From: Burkholderia mayonis
GTDB taxonomy: Bacteria; Pseudomonadota; Gammaproteobacteria; Burkholderiales; Burkholderiaceae
NCBI RefSeq assembly: GCF_001523745.2
Contig: NZ_CP013386.1
Span: 2,170,001 to 2,234,000, forward strand
Direction of reading: 5' to 3'
DNA: 64,000 nt
Part shown: positions 18,702 through 27,494 of the stretch, in pieces
How positions within the stretch are numbered: position 1 is the stretch's first letter
How the letters are laid out: every line of letters begins with the position of its first letter
The notes under the pieces: generated by a model
Databases searched by the model: none
Seen by the model: only the letters and a program-made list of their open reading frames with translations
Told to the model about the DNA's origin: nothing
Made by a program: the position numbers and the translations under genes

Positions 18702-18951
18702 GTTGCGCAAGTTGATGTACGTGTGATGGCAAAACAGGTCGGACCGTGGGGAAGCAAGCCTGAATGGGCGTAGGTCCTTCGAGGACTTCCCGGAGTTGAG
18801 GCCTTCCCCAGCAAATTCCATCAGGGTCAGCGGACCGACATCCGCACCGTAGGCCGGATATAAGTCTGCAGCCTGATCCTGTCCGCCGAACATGAATATC
18901 ACCTGGCAAACCGGGAGGCGTCCATATAAGTGCGCCCATGCTGGGCGCACC
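18702..18951. other. Degenerate region after the intron relic
   Basis: No gene. A 9-bp perfect hairpin (gtgcgccca-tgc-tgggcgcac, 18930-18950) stands next to the bamC terminator. Possibly further decayed intron sequence, but no domain V was found on either strand. Confidence 0.35.
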
Positions 18952-18978
18952 AAAAAAAGCCCGCCGAAAGGCGGGCTT
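18952..18978 (-). terminator. Terminator of bamC
   Basis: Arms agcccgcc / ggcgggct with a 4-nt loop; on the minus strand followed by a run of T. It lies 36 bp after the bamC stop. Confidence 0.85.
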
Positions 18979-19013
18979 CGCAGGCTTCGCGGCGAATGCC
19001 GCAGGCAGCAGCG

Positions 19014-20222
19014 TCAGCGCAGCTGATTGACGAGGAGCGACATGATCTGCCGCGCGGGCGCTGACGCGTCGACGTCGCCCTTGTCGTCGACGATCGCGAC
19101 GCGCGTCTGATCCTCGGTCACCGCCTTTACGTTGACGAGGTACTGCTTCGCCTTCTTTTCCTTCTTGCCGTGGAACAACTGGCTCCAGAAACCCTGCTCC
19201 TCAACGCTCAGATCCTTCGGATCGACGTAGCGGACGTAGTACAGGCCTTTCGTGCGATCGCGGTCGTCGACCGTGAAGTTCGCGCGATCGAGCGCGAGGC
19301 CGACGTGCAGCCACGAACGGTCGTACGGCTCGGCGAGCGTCACTTCGGGCGGCACGTCCGGCACCGCCGCTTCGCTCAGACCGCGCGACGTCGACGCGCT
19401 CGCGACGTTCTGCGCGGCGATCGCCGCCGCAGCGTCCTTGCTCTTGCTGCTCGACGTCTTCGTGCCGCTTGCTGGCGCCGCATCGTCCGTGATCGGCACG
19501 CCGCCCGCCTTCACGCGCGCATCGTTCTGCGCAAGCACGGCCATCAGGCGCTTCAGGTATTCGGTTTCGAGACCGGGATCGTTCGGCTTCGGCTCCCACT
19601 TGCTCGAATCGTTGTTCGAGCCCGTCAGCGCCTCGCGCATTCCCTTCTGGCTGATGAAGATGTACGTACCGCCATTCGGCGCCGCGTCGAGGCGCGTGCG
19701 ATACTTGTTGCGCTCTGCCGTCACGTACGAGTTGCCCATCGCCTTCGAAATCACGTCGCGGATCAGGCCGTCGTTGATCTGCGGATGCGTTTCGTTCCAG
19801 TCGGTTTCCATCACCCCCTTGTCGCGCTGCTCGACGACGAGCAGAAAGCCCTGCTCCTGCCAGAAACGACGCACCTGGGGCCAGACTTGCGCAGGCACCT
19901 TGTCGTCGATCACGAGCCAGCTTTCGGTGCCGTCGCGCTGGATGCGCATGCCGGGCACGGCGGGCGCGACCGCCTCGGCGGGCGGCGCGGCCTGCTGGAC
20001 CTGCTGCAGGCTGGAAAGCGAGGTCGCCCCGCCCTGCGGCGGCAGCGAACGCTGATCCGGCGTCTCGTCGAGCATGTTGGGCGGCACCGCGAGCGACACC
20101 TCCTTCGATTTCGAATCGCTTTTGTAGTCGATTTTCGTAGGCGACGGCGAACTGCAGCCGGCAACGAGCACGCCGGTTGCAAGCAGTGCTGCGAACCGCT
20201 TGGTAAGACGAAGATCAGTCAT
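19014..20222 (-). CDS. bamC: Outer-membrane assembly lipoprotein BamC
   Basis: Accessory lipoprotein of the BAM complex, which inserts beta-barrel proteins into the outer membrane. It has a lipoprotein signal with lipobox LVAGC (Cys23), then the unstructured N-terminal segment typical of BamC (KSKEVSLAVPPNML), and two helix-grip domains (about 105-215 and 295-402). 402 residues, slightly longer than E. coli BamC (344), with a Ser/Ala/Lys-rich linker between the domains. In many relatives dapA precedes bamC; here the next gene upstream is divergent, so bamC is transcribed alone. Confidence 0.92.
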   Translation of the reverse strand: MTDLRLTKRFAALLATGVLVAGCSSPSPTKIDYKSDSKSKEVSLAVPPNMLDETPDQRSLPPQGGATSLSSLQQVQQAAPPAEAVAPAVPGMRIQRDGTESWLVIDDKVPAQVWPQVRRFWQEQGFLLVVEQRDKGVMETDWNETHPQINDGLIRDVISKAMGNSYVTAERNKYRTRLDAAPNGGTYIFISQKGMREALTGSNNDSSKWEPKPNDPGLETEYLKRLMAVLAQNDARVKAGGVPITDDAAPASGTKTSSSKSKDAAAAIAAQNVASASTSRGLSEAAVPDVPPEVTLAEPYDRSWLHVGLALDRANFTVDDRDRTKGLYYVRYVDPKDLSVEEQGFWSQLFHGKKEKKAKQYLVNVKAVTEDQTRVAIVDDKGDVDASAPARQIMSLLVNQLR

Positions 20223-20531
20223 GTTCAGGAAATCCTTCCACTAGGTCACGGCGACTTTTCCGTGAGTTAATTTTCTATTTTACCGATCCGGCGGCGAACC
20301 GTGCAAAAAGCGCACAATCTTACACAGTCTTATTCACACGACTGCGTTCTTTCTTGGCTCGCGCGCGCCCTGGCGGGCATGCCGACATCGAATCGATGTG
20401 CAACGATTCACGTTGCCGCCTAGGGATAACGAGCATCCGATTTCCGAAAATCGAGCCGATGCGCGCGCCGGGACTCACTATCATTGATGGGACAGTGACC
20501 CCAACCGTATCCACTTGCGGAGGGTAGTCGC
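20223..20531. other. Divergent intergenic region bamC/DUF2844
   Basis: About 310 bp. An AT-rich stretch (20255-20285) close to bamC probably holds its promoter. No RNA gene or clear operator seen. Confidence 0.4.
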
Positions 20532-21020
20532 ATGAACAACAAAAGGTCGTTGCCCCCAACGCGCCGCCGCCCAGCGAGCGTCCTTCTCGTTGCCGCCGCC
20601 ATAGCACTCGCGCCCGCCGCAGCGCAATCGCAACTCGGCAGCACTGCCCCGAACCCGTCCGCCCGCACGTTCGCGCAAACTTCGACCCCGCTGTTCGGCG
20701 GCGCCGTCACGATGCGCAGCTACGTCGACACAGGTGGCACGACGATTCGCGAGTACGCGACGCGCGCCGGACTGGTCTTCGCGTACACGTGGGACGGCCC
20801 GACGTCGCCTAACCTGCGGCAGCTTCTCGGCGACCGCTTCGCGACTTACCAAAGCCACGCTGTCTCGACGGACGCGCGCGCCCGCACGGGGCTCCATGCC
20901 GGGCGAATCGCGCAATCGGATTTCGTCGTCGAAGCCGGCGGTCGCATGCGCGCGTACGTCGGCCGTGCGTGGCTGCCCGGCGCGGTGCCGTCCGGCATAT
21001 CGATCGACGATCTGCAGTAA
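20532..21020 (+). CDS. DUF2844-type secreted protein
   Basis: 162 residues preceded by ggagggtagtcgc. A long signal peptide with a basic start (about 1-32, ending in AAAQSQ) is followed by a domain with TPLFGGAVTMRSYVDTGGTTIREYA, FAYTWDGPTSPNLRQLLGDRF and SDFVVEAGGRMRAYVGRAWLPGAVP, which I recognise as DUF2844. Function unknown. It is followed after 10 bp by the DUF3443 gene; this pairing recurs in Burkholderia and related genera, suggesting the two proteins work together in the periplasm or outside the cell. Confidence 0.75.
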   Translation: MNNKRSLPPTRRRPASVLLVAAAIALAPAAAQSQLGSTAPNPSARTFAQTSTPLFGGAVTMRSYVDTGGTTIREYATRAGLVFAYTWDGPTSPNLRQLLGDRFATYQSHAVSTDARARTGLHAGRIAQSDFVVEAGGRMRAYVGRAWLPGAVPSGISIDDLQ

Positions 21021-21030
21021 GGAGGCGGCC

Positions 21031-22224
21031 ATGACCATCAAAATCGCGTGGTGCATCGCCGCACTCGCGACAATGCTCGCCGGATGCGGTGGCGGCGGCT
21101 CGACGGCGTCGAACACGAACGGAACCAGTGTCGCGCCGTCCACCGCGGCGAACGTGCAGCCCGTCACCGTGTCGGCGGGCGTCACGGGCGCCGCGAACAT
21201 ACTGATGACGACCGTCACCATCTGCGTGCCGAACACGAGCCAATGCCAAACGATCGACAACGTGCAGGTCGACACCGGTTCGGATGGCTTGCGCATCCTC
21301 GCGTCTGCGCTGCCGTCGAGCGTCGCGCTGCCGATCATGCCGACCGCTGGCACGCCGATCACGGGCGCATGCGCGGTGTTCGGCACGGGCTTTACGTGGG
21401 GCGCCGTGCGCCGCGCCGACGTGAAGATCGCAGGCGAAGTCGCGTCGAACGTTCCGATCCAGGTGATCGCCGATCCAAGCACGCCGAACACGCCTGCAGA
21501 CTGCACGCAAAGCGCCGGGCCGATGCAAACGCAAGGAACGCTGCGCGCGAACGGCATTCTCGGCATCGGCCTTTTCGTCACCGACTGCGGCGCCGCGTGT
21601 GCGAGTACCGCGTTGTCCGGCTGGTATTACGCGTGCACGGCGAGCGGCGCATGCGCGAGCGCGGCGCAGCCGATTGCGCAGCAGATCGCGAATCCGGTCG
21701 GCGCGTTCGCAAGCGACAACAACGGCTCGGTGATCGTGCTGCCGGCGATTCCGGCAACGGGCTCAGCGACGGTCAACGGCTCGCTGATCTTCGGCATCGG
21801 CACGCAAGCGGACAACGGACTCGGCTCGGCGACGCCGCTCGCGACGACCTCGTCGGGCGCCTACGTGACGAGCGTACTGAACGGCAACACCAACATGCGC
21901 ACGTTCTTCGACAGCGGCTCGAACGGAATCTTCTTCGCGGATGCGTCGCTGCCGCAATGCGGATCGTGGTTTTGTCCGGGCAGCACGCAGACTTTCGGCA
22001 TCGCGCTCGGCAGCGGAAACGGCACGACGGCGAAAGCGACGACATTCCAGGTCGCCAGCTCGCAAGTGCTATTCTCGACGGTCAACTTAGCGTTCGACGA
22101 TCTTGCCGGTCCGATCGGCAACGTCGTCGACCTGGGACTGCCGTTCTTCTATGGACGCAGCGTCTATACCGCGATCGAAACACGGCCGACGCCTGCGGGG
22201 CCCGGGCCATACTATGCGTTCTAG
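21031..22224 (+). CDS. DUF3443 lipoprotein with aspartic-protease-like motifs
   Basis: 397 residues; ribosome site ggaggcggcc before ATG 21031. Lipobox LAGC (Cys19) followed by a Gly/Ser/Thr-rich linker. Two motifs stand out: VDTGSDGL with Asp at 81 and FDSGSNGI with Asp at 294, plus NGILGIG at about 174-180. D-T/S-G-S twice, about 210 residues apart, with an ILG motif after the first, is the pattern of pepsin-like aspartic proteases. About ten cysteines in the mature part suggest disulfides. The annotated family has no known activity; protease function is my inference. Co-transcribed with DUF2844. Confidence 0.75.
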   Translation: MTIKIAWCIAALATMLAGCGGGGSTASNTNGTSVAPSTAANVQPVTVSAGVTGAANILMTTVTICVPNTSQCQTIDNVQVDTGSDGLRILASALPSSVALPIMPTAGTPITGACAVFGTGFTWGAVRRADVKIAGEVASNVPIQVIADPSTPNTPADCTQSAGPMQTQGTLRANGILGIGLFVTDCGAACASTALSGWYYACTASGACASAAQPIAQQIANPVGAFASDNNGSVIVLPAIPATGSATVNGSLIFGIGTQADNGLGSATPLATTSSGAYVTSVLNGNTNMRTFFDSGSNGIFFADASLPQCGSWFCPGSTQTFGIALGSGNGTTAKATTFQVASSQVLFSTVNLAFDDLAGPIGNVVDLGLPFFYGRSVYTAIETRPTPAGPGPYYAF

Positions 22225-22534
22225 CGCGGGCGCTCGCGCATGAGCATTTCCCGTCACGCTGCTCGTCGCGCCGGGCTTGCGCTCACATCGCGCAGGGCCG
22301 GAAACTGAAAAATCGCATGAAAGTTCTGAACGACGGCGCTCGATTGGAACGACGCGCCCCCTCCGATTCATGACATTCCGCCCGGCTTTTACAAGACACG
22401 TTGCGCCGCATTCGACGAGCTGCATTTGAATCACGTCGTCACGCGATATCGCGACATCGACGACACCCAGCTTGCTCTAAAACTCACGTGCAAAAGAAAA
22501 ACCCGCACAGCCTTACGCTGTGCGGGTTTTGATC
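22225..22534. other. Intergenic region, only a terminator seen
   Basis: About 310 bp between the DUF3443 stop and the tRNA-Pro gene. Apart from the tRNA terminator at 22495-22530 nothing with coding or structural character was found. Confidence 0.5.
22495..22530 (-). terminator. Terminator of tRNA-Pro
   Basis: Inverted repeat aaaacccgcacagc / gctgtgcgggtttt with a short loop; on the minus strand it runs into T-rich sequence. It lies just 5 nt downstream of the tRNA 3' end. Confidence 0.85.
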
Positions 22535-22611
<77 letters not shown>

Positions 22612-22725
22612 AAAGCGTGAAAGTATAACAGACACTTTGATCAAATAGAACTGTCGAGATGCAAATTCCATTCGATGCAATGTCGCCACGAATCATGCAC
22701 CGATGCATTCGTATTCGCTCATTGC

Positions 22726-23568
22726 TCACGCCTGCTTCATCGCCAGCATCACCAGCTTGTCGAAGATGCGATCGCCGAGCCACTTGCGCGCAAACATCGT
22801 CGGCCTCGCGAACCTGCCGGCGACGTAGCGCGTCCTCGGTCGACGGGCGCGCACCGCGCGAACGATCAGATCGACGATCACTTGCGGATCGGAACCGCGA
22901 CCGTCCTGATAGAGCATCTTCGTCGCAGCGGCAACCGCTGCTGCCATCTTCGCGTACGGACCATTGCCCGAACGCTCGAGCATCGGCGCAAGCATCACGT
23001 CGCCGAACTCGGTGACGATCGCGCCCGGCTCGACGATCACGACGTCGATGCCGAACGGCTGCAGTTCGAGCCGCAGACAATCGGACCAGCCCTCGACCGC
23101 GTGCTTCGTCGCGTGATACCAGCTACCGAGCGGCGAATAAATCTTGCCGCCCATCGACGAGATATTGATGATGCGCCCCGCGCGCTTCGCACGCATCGAC
23201 GGCAGCACGAGCTGCGTCAGCCGCGCCATGCCGAACAGGTTGACTTCGAACTGGTAGCGCGCGTCGTCGATCCTCGTCTCTTCCATCGCGCCGAACATTC
23301 CGAATCCGGCGTTGTTGATCAACACGTCGGCGCCGTCCGTCTCTCGCTCGATTCGCTCGACGGCCGCCCGCAAGTCCGCTTCGCGCGTGACGTCCATCTT
23401 CAGTACGGTTGCGCCGAGCGCGACCAGATCGGCCATCTGCTCAACCCGGCGAGCCGCCGCATAGACAGTCATCCCCTCGGCGAGCAACGCCTTTGCGAAC
23501 GCCTTGCCCATCCCCGACGACGCGCCCGTCACGAGCGCGACCCTTTTGCCAGATGCGTGCGTTGTCAT
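22726..23568 (-). CDS. Short-chain dehydrogenase/reductase
   Basis: Classical SDR oxidoreductase of 280 residues. Nucleotide-binding motif TGASSGMG near the N-terminus, NNAG motif, catalytic Ser in NISSMGGK and the YHATK active site. The start at 23568 is supported by ggagagttcgc; a longer in-frame ORF extends 135 codons upstream without family support. The C-terminus (RYVAGRFARPTMFARKWLGDRIFDKLV) is typical of SDRs acting on hydrophobic or steroid-like substrates. It stands alone; substrate unknown. Confidence 0.9.
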   Translation of the reverse strand: MTTHASGKRVALVTGASSGMGKAFAKALLAEGMTVYAAARRVEQMADLVALGATVLKMDVTREADLRAAVERIERETDGADVLINNAGFGMFGAMEETRIDDARYQFEVNLFGMARLTQLVLPSMRAKRAGRIINISSMGGKIYSPLGSWYHATKHAVEGWSDCLRLELQPFGIDVVIVEPGAIVTEFGDVMLAPMLERSGNGPYAKMAAAVAAATKMLYQDGRGSDPQVIVDLIVRAVRARRPRTRYVAGRFARPTMFARKWLGDRIFDKLVMLAMKQA

Positions 23569-24186
23569 GCGAACTCTCCGATCCGATCGAGACGAGCAAC
23601 AGGACGATCGTAGCGCCTCGCCGATCGATCCGCGCAAGTCAAGTGCGCCATTGTAGAAACTGATCACGCGGACTACGCAGTTGCCGACGACGGAGCCGGC
23701 AGGTGTCTCGCCCGGCCCGCGCCGCGACGGGTCGCCGAGTGCGCATCGCCCGTTTCCGCCGCGATCCGAGTGCTCGAACGTCGATCGCATCGCGTGCCCG
23801 CCCAGTGAACGGCACGCGATCCGGACGTCGCAGACAGCGGCGCCGTTCCGCCCCAATCCCGCGCCTGCCGAGCGTTTGCCGCTGCGCACACGATCCGCCA
23901 GATAGCCGGGTACCCCTAAAACGACCGCTTCTCGGCGAACTCGCGCGTCGCTTCTCGCCAACCGCACCGTCATGCGCGCATCATGCGAACGTCATACGAG
24001 CGTTTGATTCATATCATCGTCATTGCGCCCTTCCCGCTGCAACGCGCCTCCTTGCAGCGCAGCACGACGCGCCGATGTTTGGTGCGGCCCCTCTAGCGAG
24101 GCTATGCCACACTGCGCCAAACCATCGGCGCCAGCCAACGCGCACGCTCGCGCGCCAGTCACGACAAAGATAGGGAGACATCAACG
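23569..24186. other. Long intergenic region, no gene seen
   Basis: About 620 bp between divergent genes. Open frames here have no ribosome site and read as high-GC shadows. No repeat, RNA gene or insertion-sequence end recognised. Size suggests a decayed gene. Confidence 0.4.
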
Positions 24187-26406
24187 ATGCGGACACCGGT
24201 CCAGCGCGTCCATCGCACGCCATTTCACCGCGCGCCTGGCGCATGGCGCGCCCTACGCACCGCCGTTTCGGCTTCGCGCTGGTTCCTGCGCTCGTGTGCA
24301 GGAACGGCGGTCACGCTCGCCATCCTGAGTGCGGGATGCGCGGAATCGACGCCGAAGACCGGCAGCGACGCCGCCGCCTCGACGACGATCGAACGCACGA
24401 AGGCCGACCGCCTCGCGCGCGAGCAGCAGATTGCGCGGACCGTGCCGGCGCTCGCGTCGATCAAGCTCACGCAGCGGCGCCCGCTTACGCTGCGCGACTC
24501 GGGGCAGAACGGCACGCTCGCGTTCCTGCGCGAAGTCGACTTCCGTATCGTCGGCGACCTCGGCTTCCTCGTTCATGAGCTATCAGCGACGCTCGTGCCG
24601 ACGCATCCCGGCGCGCCCGCCGTCTTCGACGACCCGACGAGCTTCGACATCGCCGTGCACCACGGCACCGTGACGCTCGACGACACGAAACTCAACGCGC
24701 TCTTCGGCGGCTACATCTTCGGCTACCACAACGCGCCGCTGCGGCACGTGCGCGTGACGGCGGGCGACGGCGTCCTCGACATCCACGGCGATATGCAGCG
24801 CGACGGCTGGGTGCCCTTCTCGCTGAAGGGCAAGCTGGAGGTTCGCGACGGCTCGACGCTCGTCTTCCGTCCAGTCGACGTGCACGTATCGGGCATCGAT
24901 GCGGGCCCCGTGATGCGGGCCGCGAAAGTGCAGGTGTCGGATCTGCTGAAGATCGACACGCCGATCGTGCGGCTGAACGGCAACGATCTCGTGCTGAATG
25001 TCGACAAGCTGCTGCCGCCCCCTCATCTGAAGATCAACATCGTCGCACTGAAGTTGACGTCCGCCGGTCTCGACCTCGTGCTCGACGACGGCACGAAGGC
25101 GGGCTTCACGATGCCCGAGAACGCGCCGAAGCACGCGATGTATCTGCGCGGCGGCGACGTGAAGTTCATGCGCACGATGCCGATGAACGCGGACATCGTG
25201 ATCCATCCGCCGCGCGAGTCCGCGCCGGACGACGCGTTCGTGTTCGACATGTATCACTATCGCGACCAGCTCGTCGCCGGCTATTTCAACTTCGAGCCGA
25301 GCGGCGCGCTGTCGATTCTGATGCCGTCATATTCGCAGGTCGCGCGCCCCGCCGCGCCGGGCGTCGGCAGCGCGTCCGCGCGAATGAACAACAGCCTGAT
25401 TGCGGCGCAGCAGTCGAGCCTGAACGAAGCACGCCGCGAGTGGGAGGCGTTTGCGATCGCGCCGAACGACGGCGCGCCGCAGTCCGACTTCCGCAAGGTG
25501 GCCATGAAGCACGGCGGCGACGTGACGGCGTTCGGCCCGCGCCACATATCGAACGGCACGACGACGATCCACCTGCACAACGCGGACTTCTACATCGCCG
25601 GCAACATCGGCTTTCGCGTCGACGATCTCGTCGTTCAGCTCGTCGCGAAGCACGCGGGCGAGCCCATCGACCTCGACGATCCGAATCAGTACGACATCCG
25701 CATCCTGAGCGGCTCGGTGCTCGCGCCGTGGGACGCGATGTCTGATCTCTTCAACCGGCATCTGCTCGACTATTCGCCGCGCTCGCTGAACGACCTGAAG
25801 CTGAGCGCCGACGGCAACCAGCTGCATGTGCAGGGCGGCCTCAAACTGTGGAACCAGGTGCCGCCCGGCGTCTGGCTGCCGGCCGACATGAAAGGCACAC
25901 TGACGCTGCTCGACGAACGCCATCTCGCGTTCACGCCGACGAAGGTGTCGGTGCTCGGCGTGCCGCAGGCAAAGCTGCTTCGCGCGCTCGGCATCGAGCT
26001 GTCGTCGCTCGCACCGCTCAAGCGCCGCGGCGCCGAGCTGCGCGGCAATGCGCTCGTGCTCGACCAGTACACGGTGTTCCCGCCGCCCATGCTGATCGGC
26101 CGCATGTCGCAAGCGACGGTCGAGCCGGACGGTCTGCGCCTGACGTTCCGCTCGGCATCGAACGCGCCCGTGTCGCGGCCGCCCGCAAACGTGCCGAAGA
26201 GCTACCTGTGGCTCGAAAGCGGCGACACGAAGATGTTCAACGTGCTCGTGCTGAACATGCGCATTCTTGTTCAAGACACGACGAAGCAGCGGGTGCGTTT
26301 CGATCTCTACGACTACCGCGACGTGGTCGCGCGCGGCTCGGTGCGGATGGTGCACGACGGCACGCTGTACGTCGACGTCGGCAAGAAGGACCCGCTCGCG
26401 CCGTGA
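24187..26406 (+). CDS. Internally duplicated lipoprotein of unknown function
   Basis: 739 residues; ribosome site agggagacatca. A long basic N-terminus leads to a lipobox LSAGC (Cys51). The mature protein is two copies of one domain of about 290 residues (about 105-385 and 450-735): FRIVGDLGFLVHELSA pairs with FYIAGNIGFRVDDLVV, FDDPTSFDI with LDDPNQYDI, LLPPPHLK with VFPPPMLI, and MYHYRDQLVAG with LYDYRDVVARG. The alternating hydrophobic pattern suggests beta-rich lipid-binding folds of the TULIP/DUF2993 kind, but this is a guess. It ends at a strong terminator; no operon partner. Confidence 0.75.
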   Translation: MRTPVQRVHRTPFHRAPGAWRALRTAVSASRWFLRSCAGTAVTLAILSAGCAESTPKTGSDAAASTTIERTKADRLAREQQIARTVPALASIKLTQRRPLTLRDSGQNGTLAFLREVDFRIVGDLGFLVHELSATLVPTHPGAPAVFDDPTSFDIAVHHGTVTLDDTKLNALFGGYIFGYHNAPLRHVRVTAGDGVLDIHGDMQRDGWVPFSLKGKLEVRDGSTLVFRPVDVHVSGIDAGPVMRAAKVQVSDLLKIDTPIVRLNGNDLVLNVDKLLPPPHLKINIVALKLTSAGLDLVLDDGTKAGFTMPENAPKHAMYLRGGDVKFMRTMPMNADIVIHPPRESAPDDAFVFDMYHYRDQLVAGYFNFEPSGALSILMPSYSQVARPAAPGVGSASARMNNSLIAAQQSSLNEARREWEAFAIAPNDGAPQSDFRKVAMKHGGDVTAFGPRHISNGTTTIHLHNADFYIAGNIGFRVDDLVVQLVAKHAGEPIDLDDPNQYDIRILSGSVLAPWDAMSDLFNRHLLDYSPRSLNDLKLSADGNQLHVQGGLKLWNQVPPGVWLPADMKGTLTLLDERHLAFTPTKVSVLGVPQAKLLRALGIELSSLAPLKRRGAELRGNALVLDQYTVFPPPMLIGRMSQATVEPDGLRLTFRSASNAPVSRPPANVPKSYLWLESGDTKMFNVLVLNMRILVQDTTKQRVRFDLYDYRDVVARGSVRMVHDGTLYVDVGKKDPLAP

Positions 26407-26454
26407 TCCGCGCCGTGCGCGCAGCACGGCCGCCGCGGCGGAAGGCACAACCCG

Positions 26455-26495
26455 AAAAAAAACCCGTGCGAACCAGCGTTCGCACGGGCTTTTTT
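26455..26495 (+). terminator. Bidirectional terminator
   Basis: 11-bp arms cccgtgcgaac / gttcgcacggg (26463-26473, 26478-26488) with a 4-nt loop, preceded by an A-run and followed by a T-run. It serves the lipoprotein gene and probably also the merR gene converging from the right. Confidence 0.9.
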
Positions 26496-26555
26496 CGTTT
26501 TTCGACCGTGTGCCCTCGGAAAGCGCGCGGCTCGGCGCGGCCCGGAGCTCTGCGT

Positions 26556-26960
26556 TCAGCGACGCTTGAGGCCGTCGATCACGTCGAGAAGCGCCCCGCG
26601 CAACTGCGCGACATCCACCGTCTCGCTCGACACCGCCTCCTCTGCGCGCGGTTCGAGCTCATCGGCCGTCGGAGGCGCGCCCCGCTCGCTGCCGACCGCG
26701 TCGAGCCGGTTGCGAGCGCCGTTGATCGTGAACCCCTGCTCGTACAGCAGCTCGCGAATCCGCCGGATCAGCAGCACCTCGTGGTGCTGGTAGTAACGGC
26801 GGTTCCCTCGCCGTTTCACCGGGCGCAGCTGCGTGAACTCCTGTTCCCAATACCGCAGCACATGAGGCTTCACACCGCACAATTCGCTCACTTCCCCGAT
26901 CGTGAAGTAGCGCTTCGCGGGGATCGGGGGCAACACGACTTTCTCAACCGTCGACGTCAT
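26556..26960 (-). CDS. MerR-family transcriptional regulator
   Basis: 134 residues. MerR winged helix-turn-helix at about 17-85 (RYFTIGEVSELCGVKPHVLRYWEQEF, NRRYYQHHEVLLIRRIRELL), the version found beside ihfA in many proteobacteria (MlrA/CarA-like DNA-binding domain). The C-terminal half is short and Glu-rich, without the Cys ligands of metal sensors. It is 57 bp after ihfA and probably co-transcribed with it. Target unknown. Confidence 0.9.
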   Translation of the reverse strand: MTSTVEKVVLPPIPAKRYFTIGEVSELCGVKPHVLRYWEQEFTQLRPVKRRGNRRYYQHHEVLLIRRIRELLYEQGFTINGARNRLDAVGSERGAPPTADELEPRAEEAVSSETVDVAQLRGALLDVIDGLKRR

Positions 26961-27017
26961 CGTCAGTTAACCGTCGGTAAGGGGCGCGGGCGCCGCGCGC
27001 AGGGGCGAAGCGCCGGT

Positions 27018-27422
27018 TTAACGCACGAGATCCGATTCGGCGCCGTTTTCGACGAGCGCCTTCAGCTTCTGGCTCGCGTGGAATGTCACGACACGGCGCG
27101 CGGCGATCGGAATCGCCTCGCCCGTCTTCGGATTGCGCCCCGGCCGCTGCGGCTTGTCGCGCAGCTGGAAATTGCCGAAGCCCGACAACTTCACGCTCTC
27201 GCCGTTTTCGAGGGCATCGCGAATCACCTCGAAAAACGCCTCGACCATGTCCTTCGCCTCGCGCTTGTTGAGGCCGACGCTGTCGAACAGCAGCTCGGCC
27301 AACTCGGCCTTCGTCAGCGTCGGCGTATCGCCGACGGACGGCGACGCCGGAACGTCGCGGGACATGGCGCTGCGTTGCGCCGTCAGGAGGGCTTCAAATT
27401 CACTCGAGTTCATGTCGTTCAT
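27018..27422 (-). CDS. ihfA: Integration host factor subunit alpha
   Basis: DNA-bending protein that heterodimerises with IhfB. The core ([60 protein letters not shown]) contains the conserved beta-arm Pro. The ORF of 134 residues has about 34 extra N-terminal residues compared with the usual about 100, as in other Burkholderia annotations; an internal ATG at about residue 20 is another possible start. Follows pheT after 72 bp in the classic pheST-ihfA order. Confidence 0.95.
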   Translation of the reverse strand: MNDMNSSEFEALLTAQRSAMSRDVPASPSVGDTPTLTKAELAELLFDSVGLNKREAKDMVEAFFEVIRDALENGESVKLSGFGNFQLRDKPQRPGRNPKTGEAIPIAARRVVTFHASQKLKALVENGAESDLVR

Positions 27423-27494
27423 ATCTGCAAAACTAGCGCGTCAACCTTGGACAAAAACACTGACGAAAGCGGCGGTTTCCGCCACTTTCGCGCC

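Noticed and set aside
18930..18950. 5' end of a group II intron on the minus strand
   Set aside because: The hairpin is a perfect palindrome and reads the same both ways; the reverse transcriptase relic lies on the plus strand and no domain V was found.
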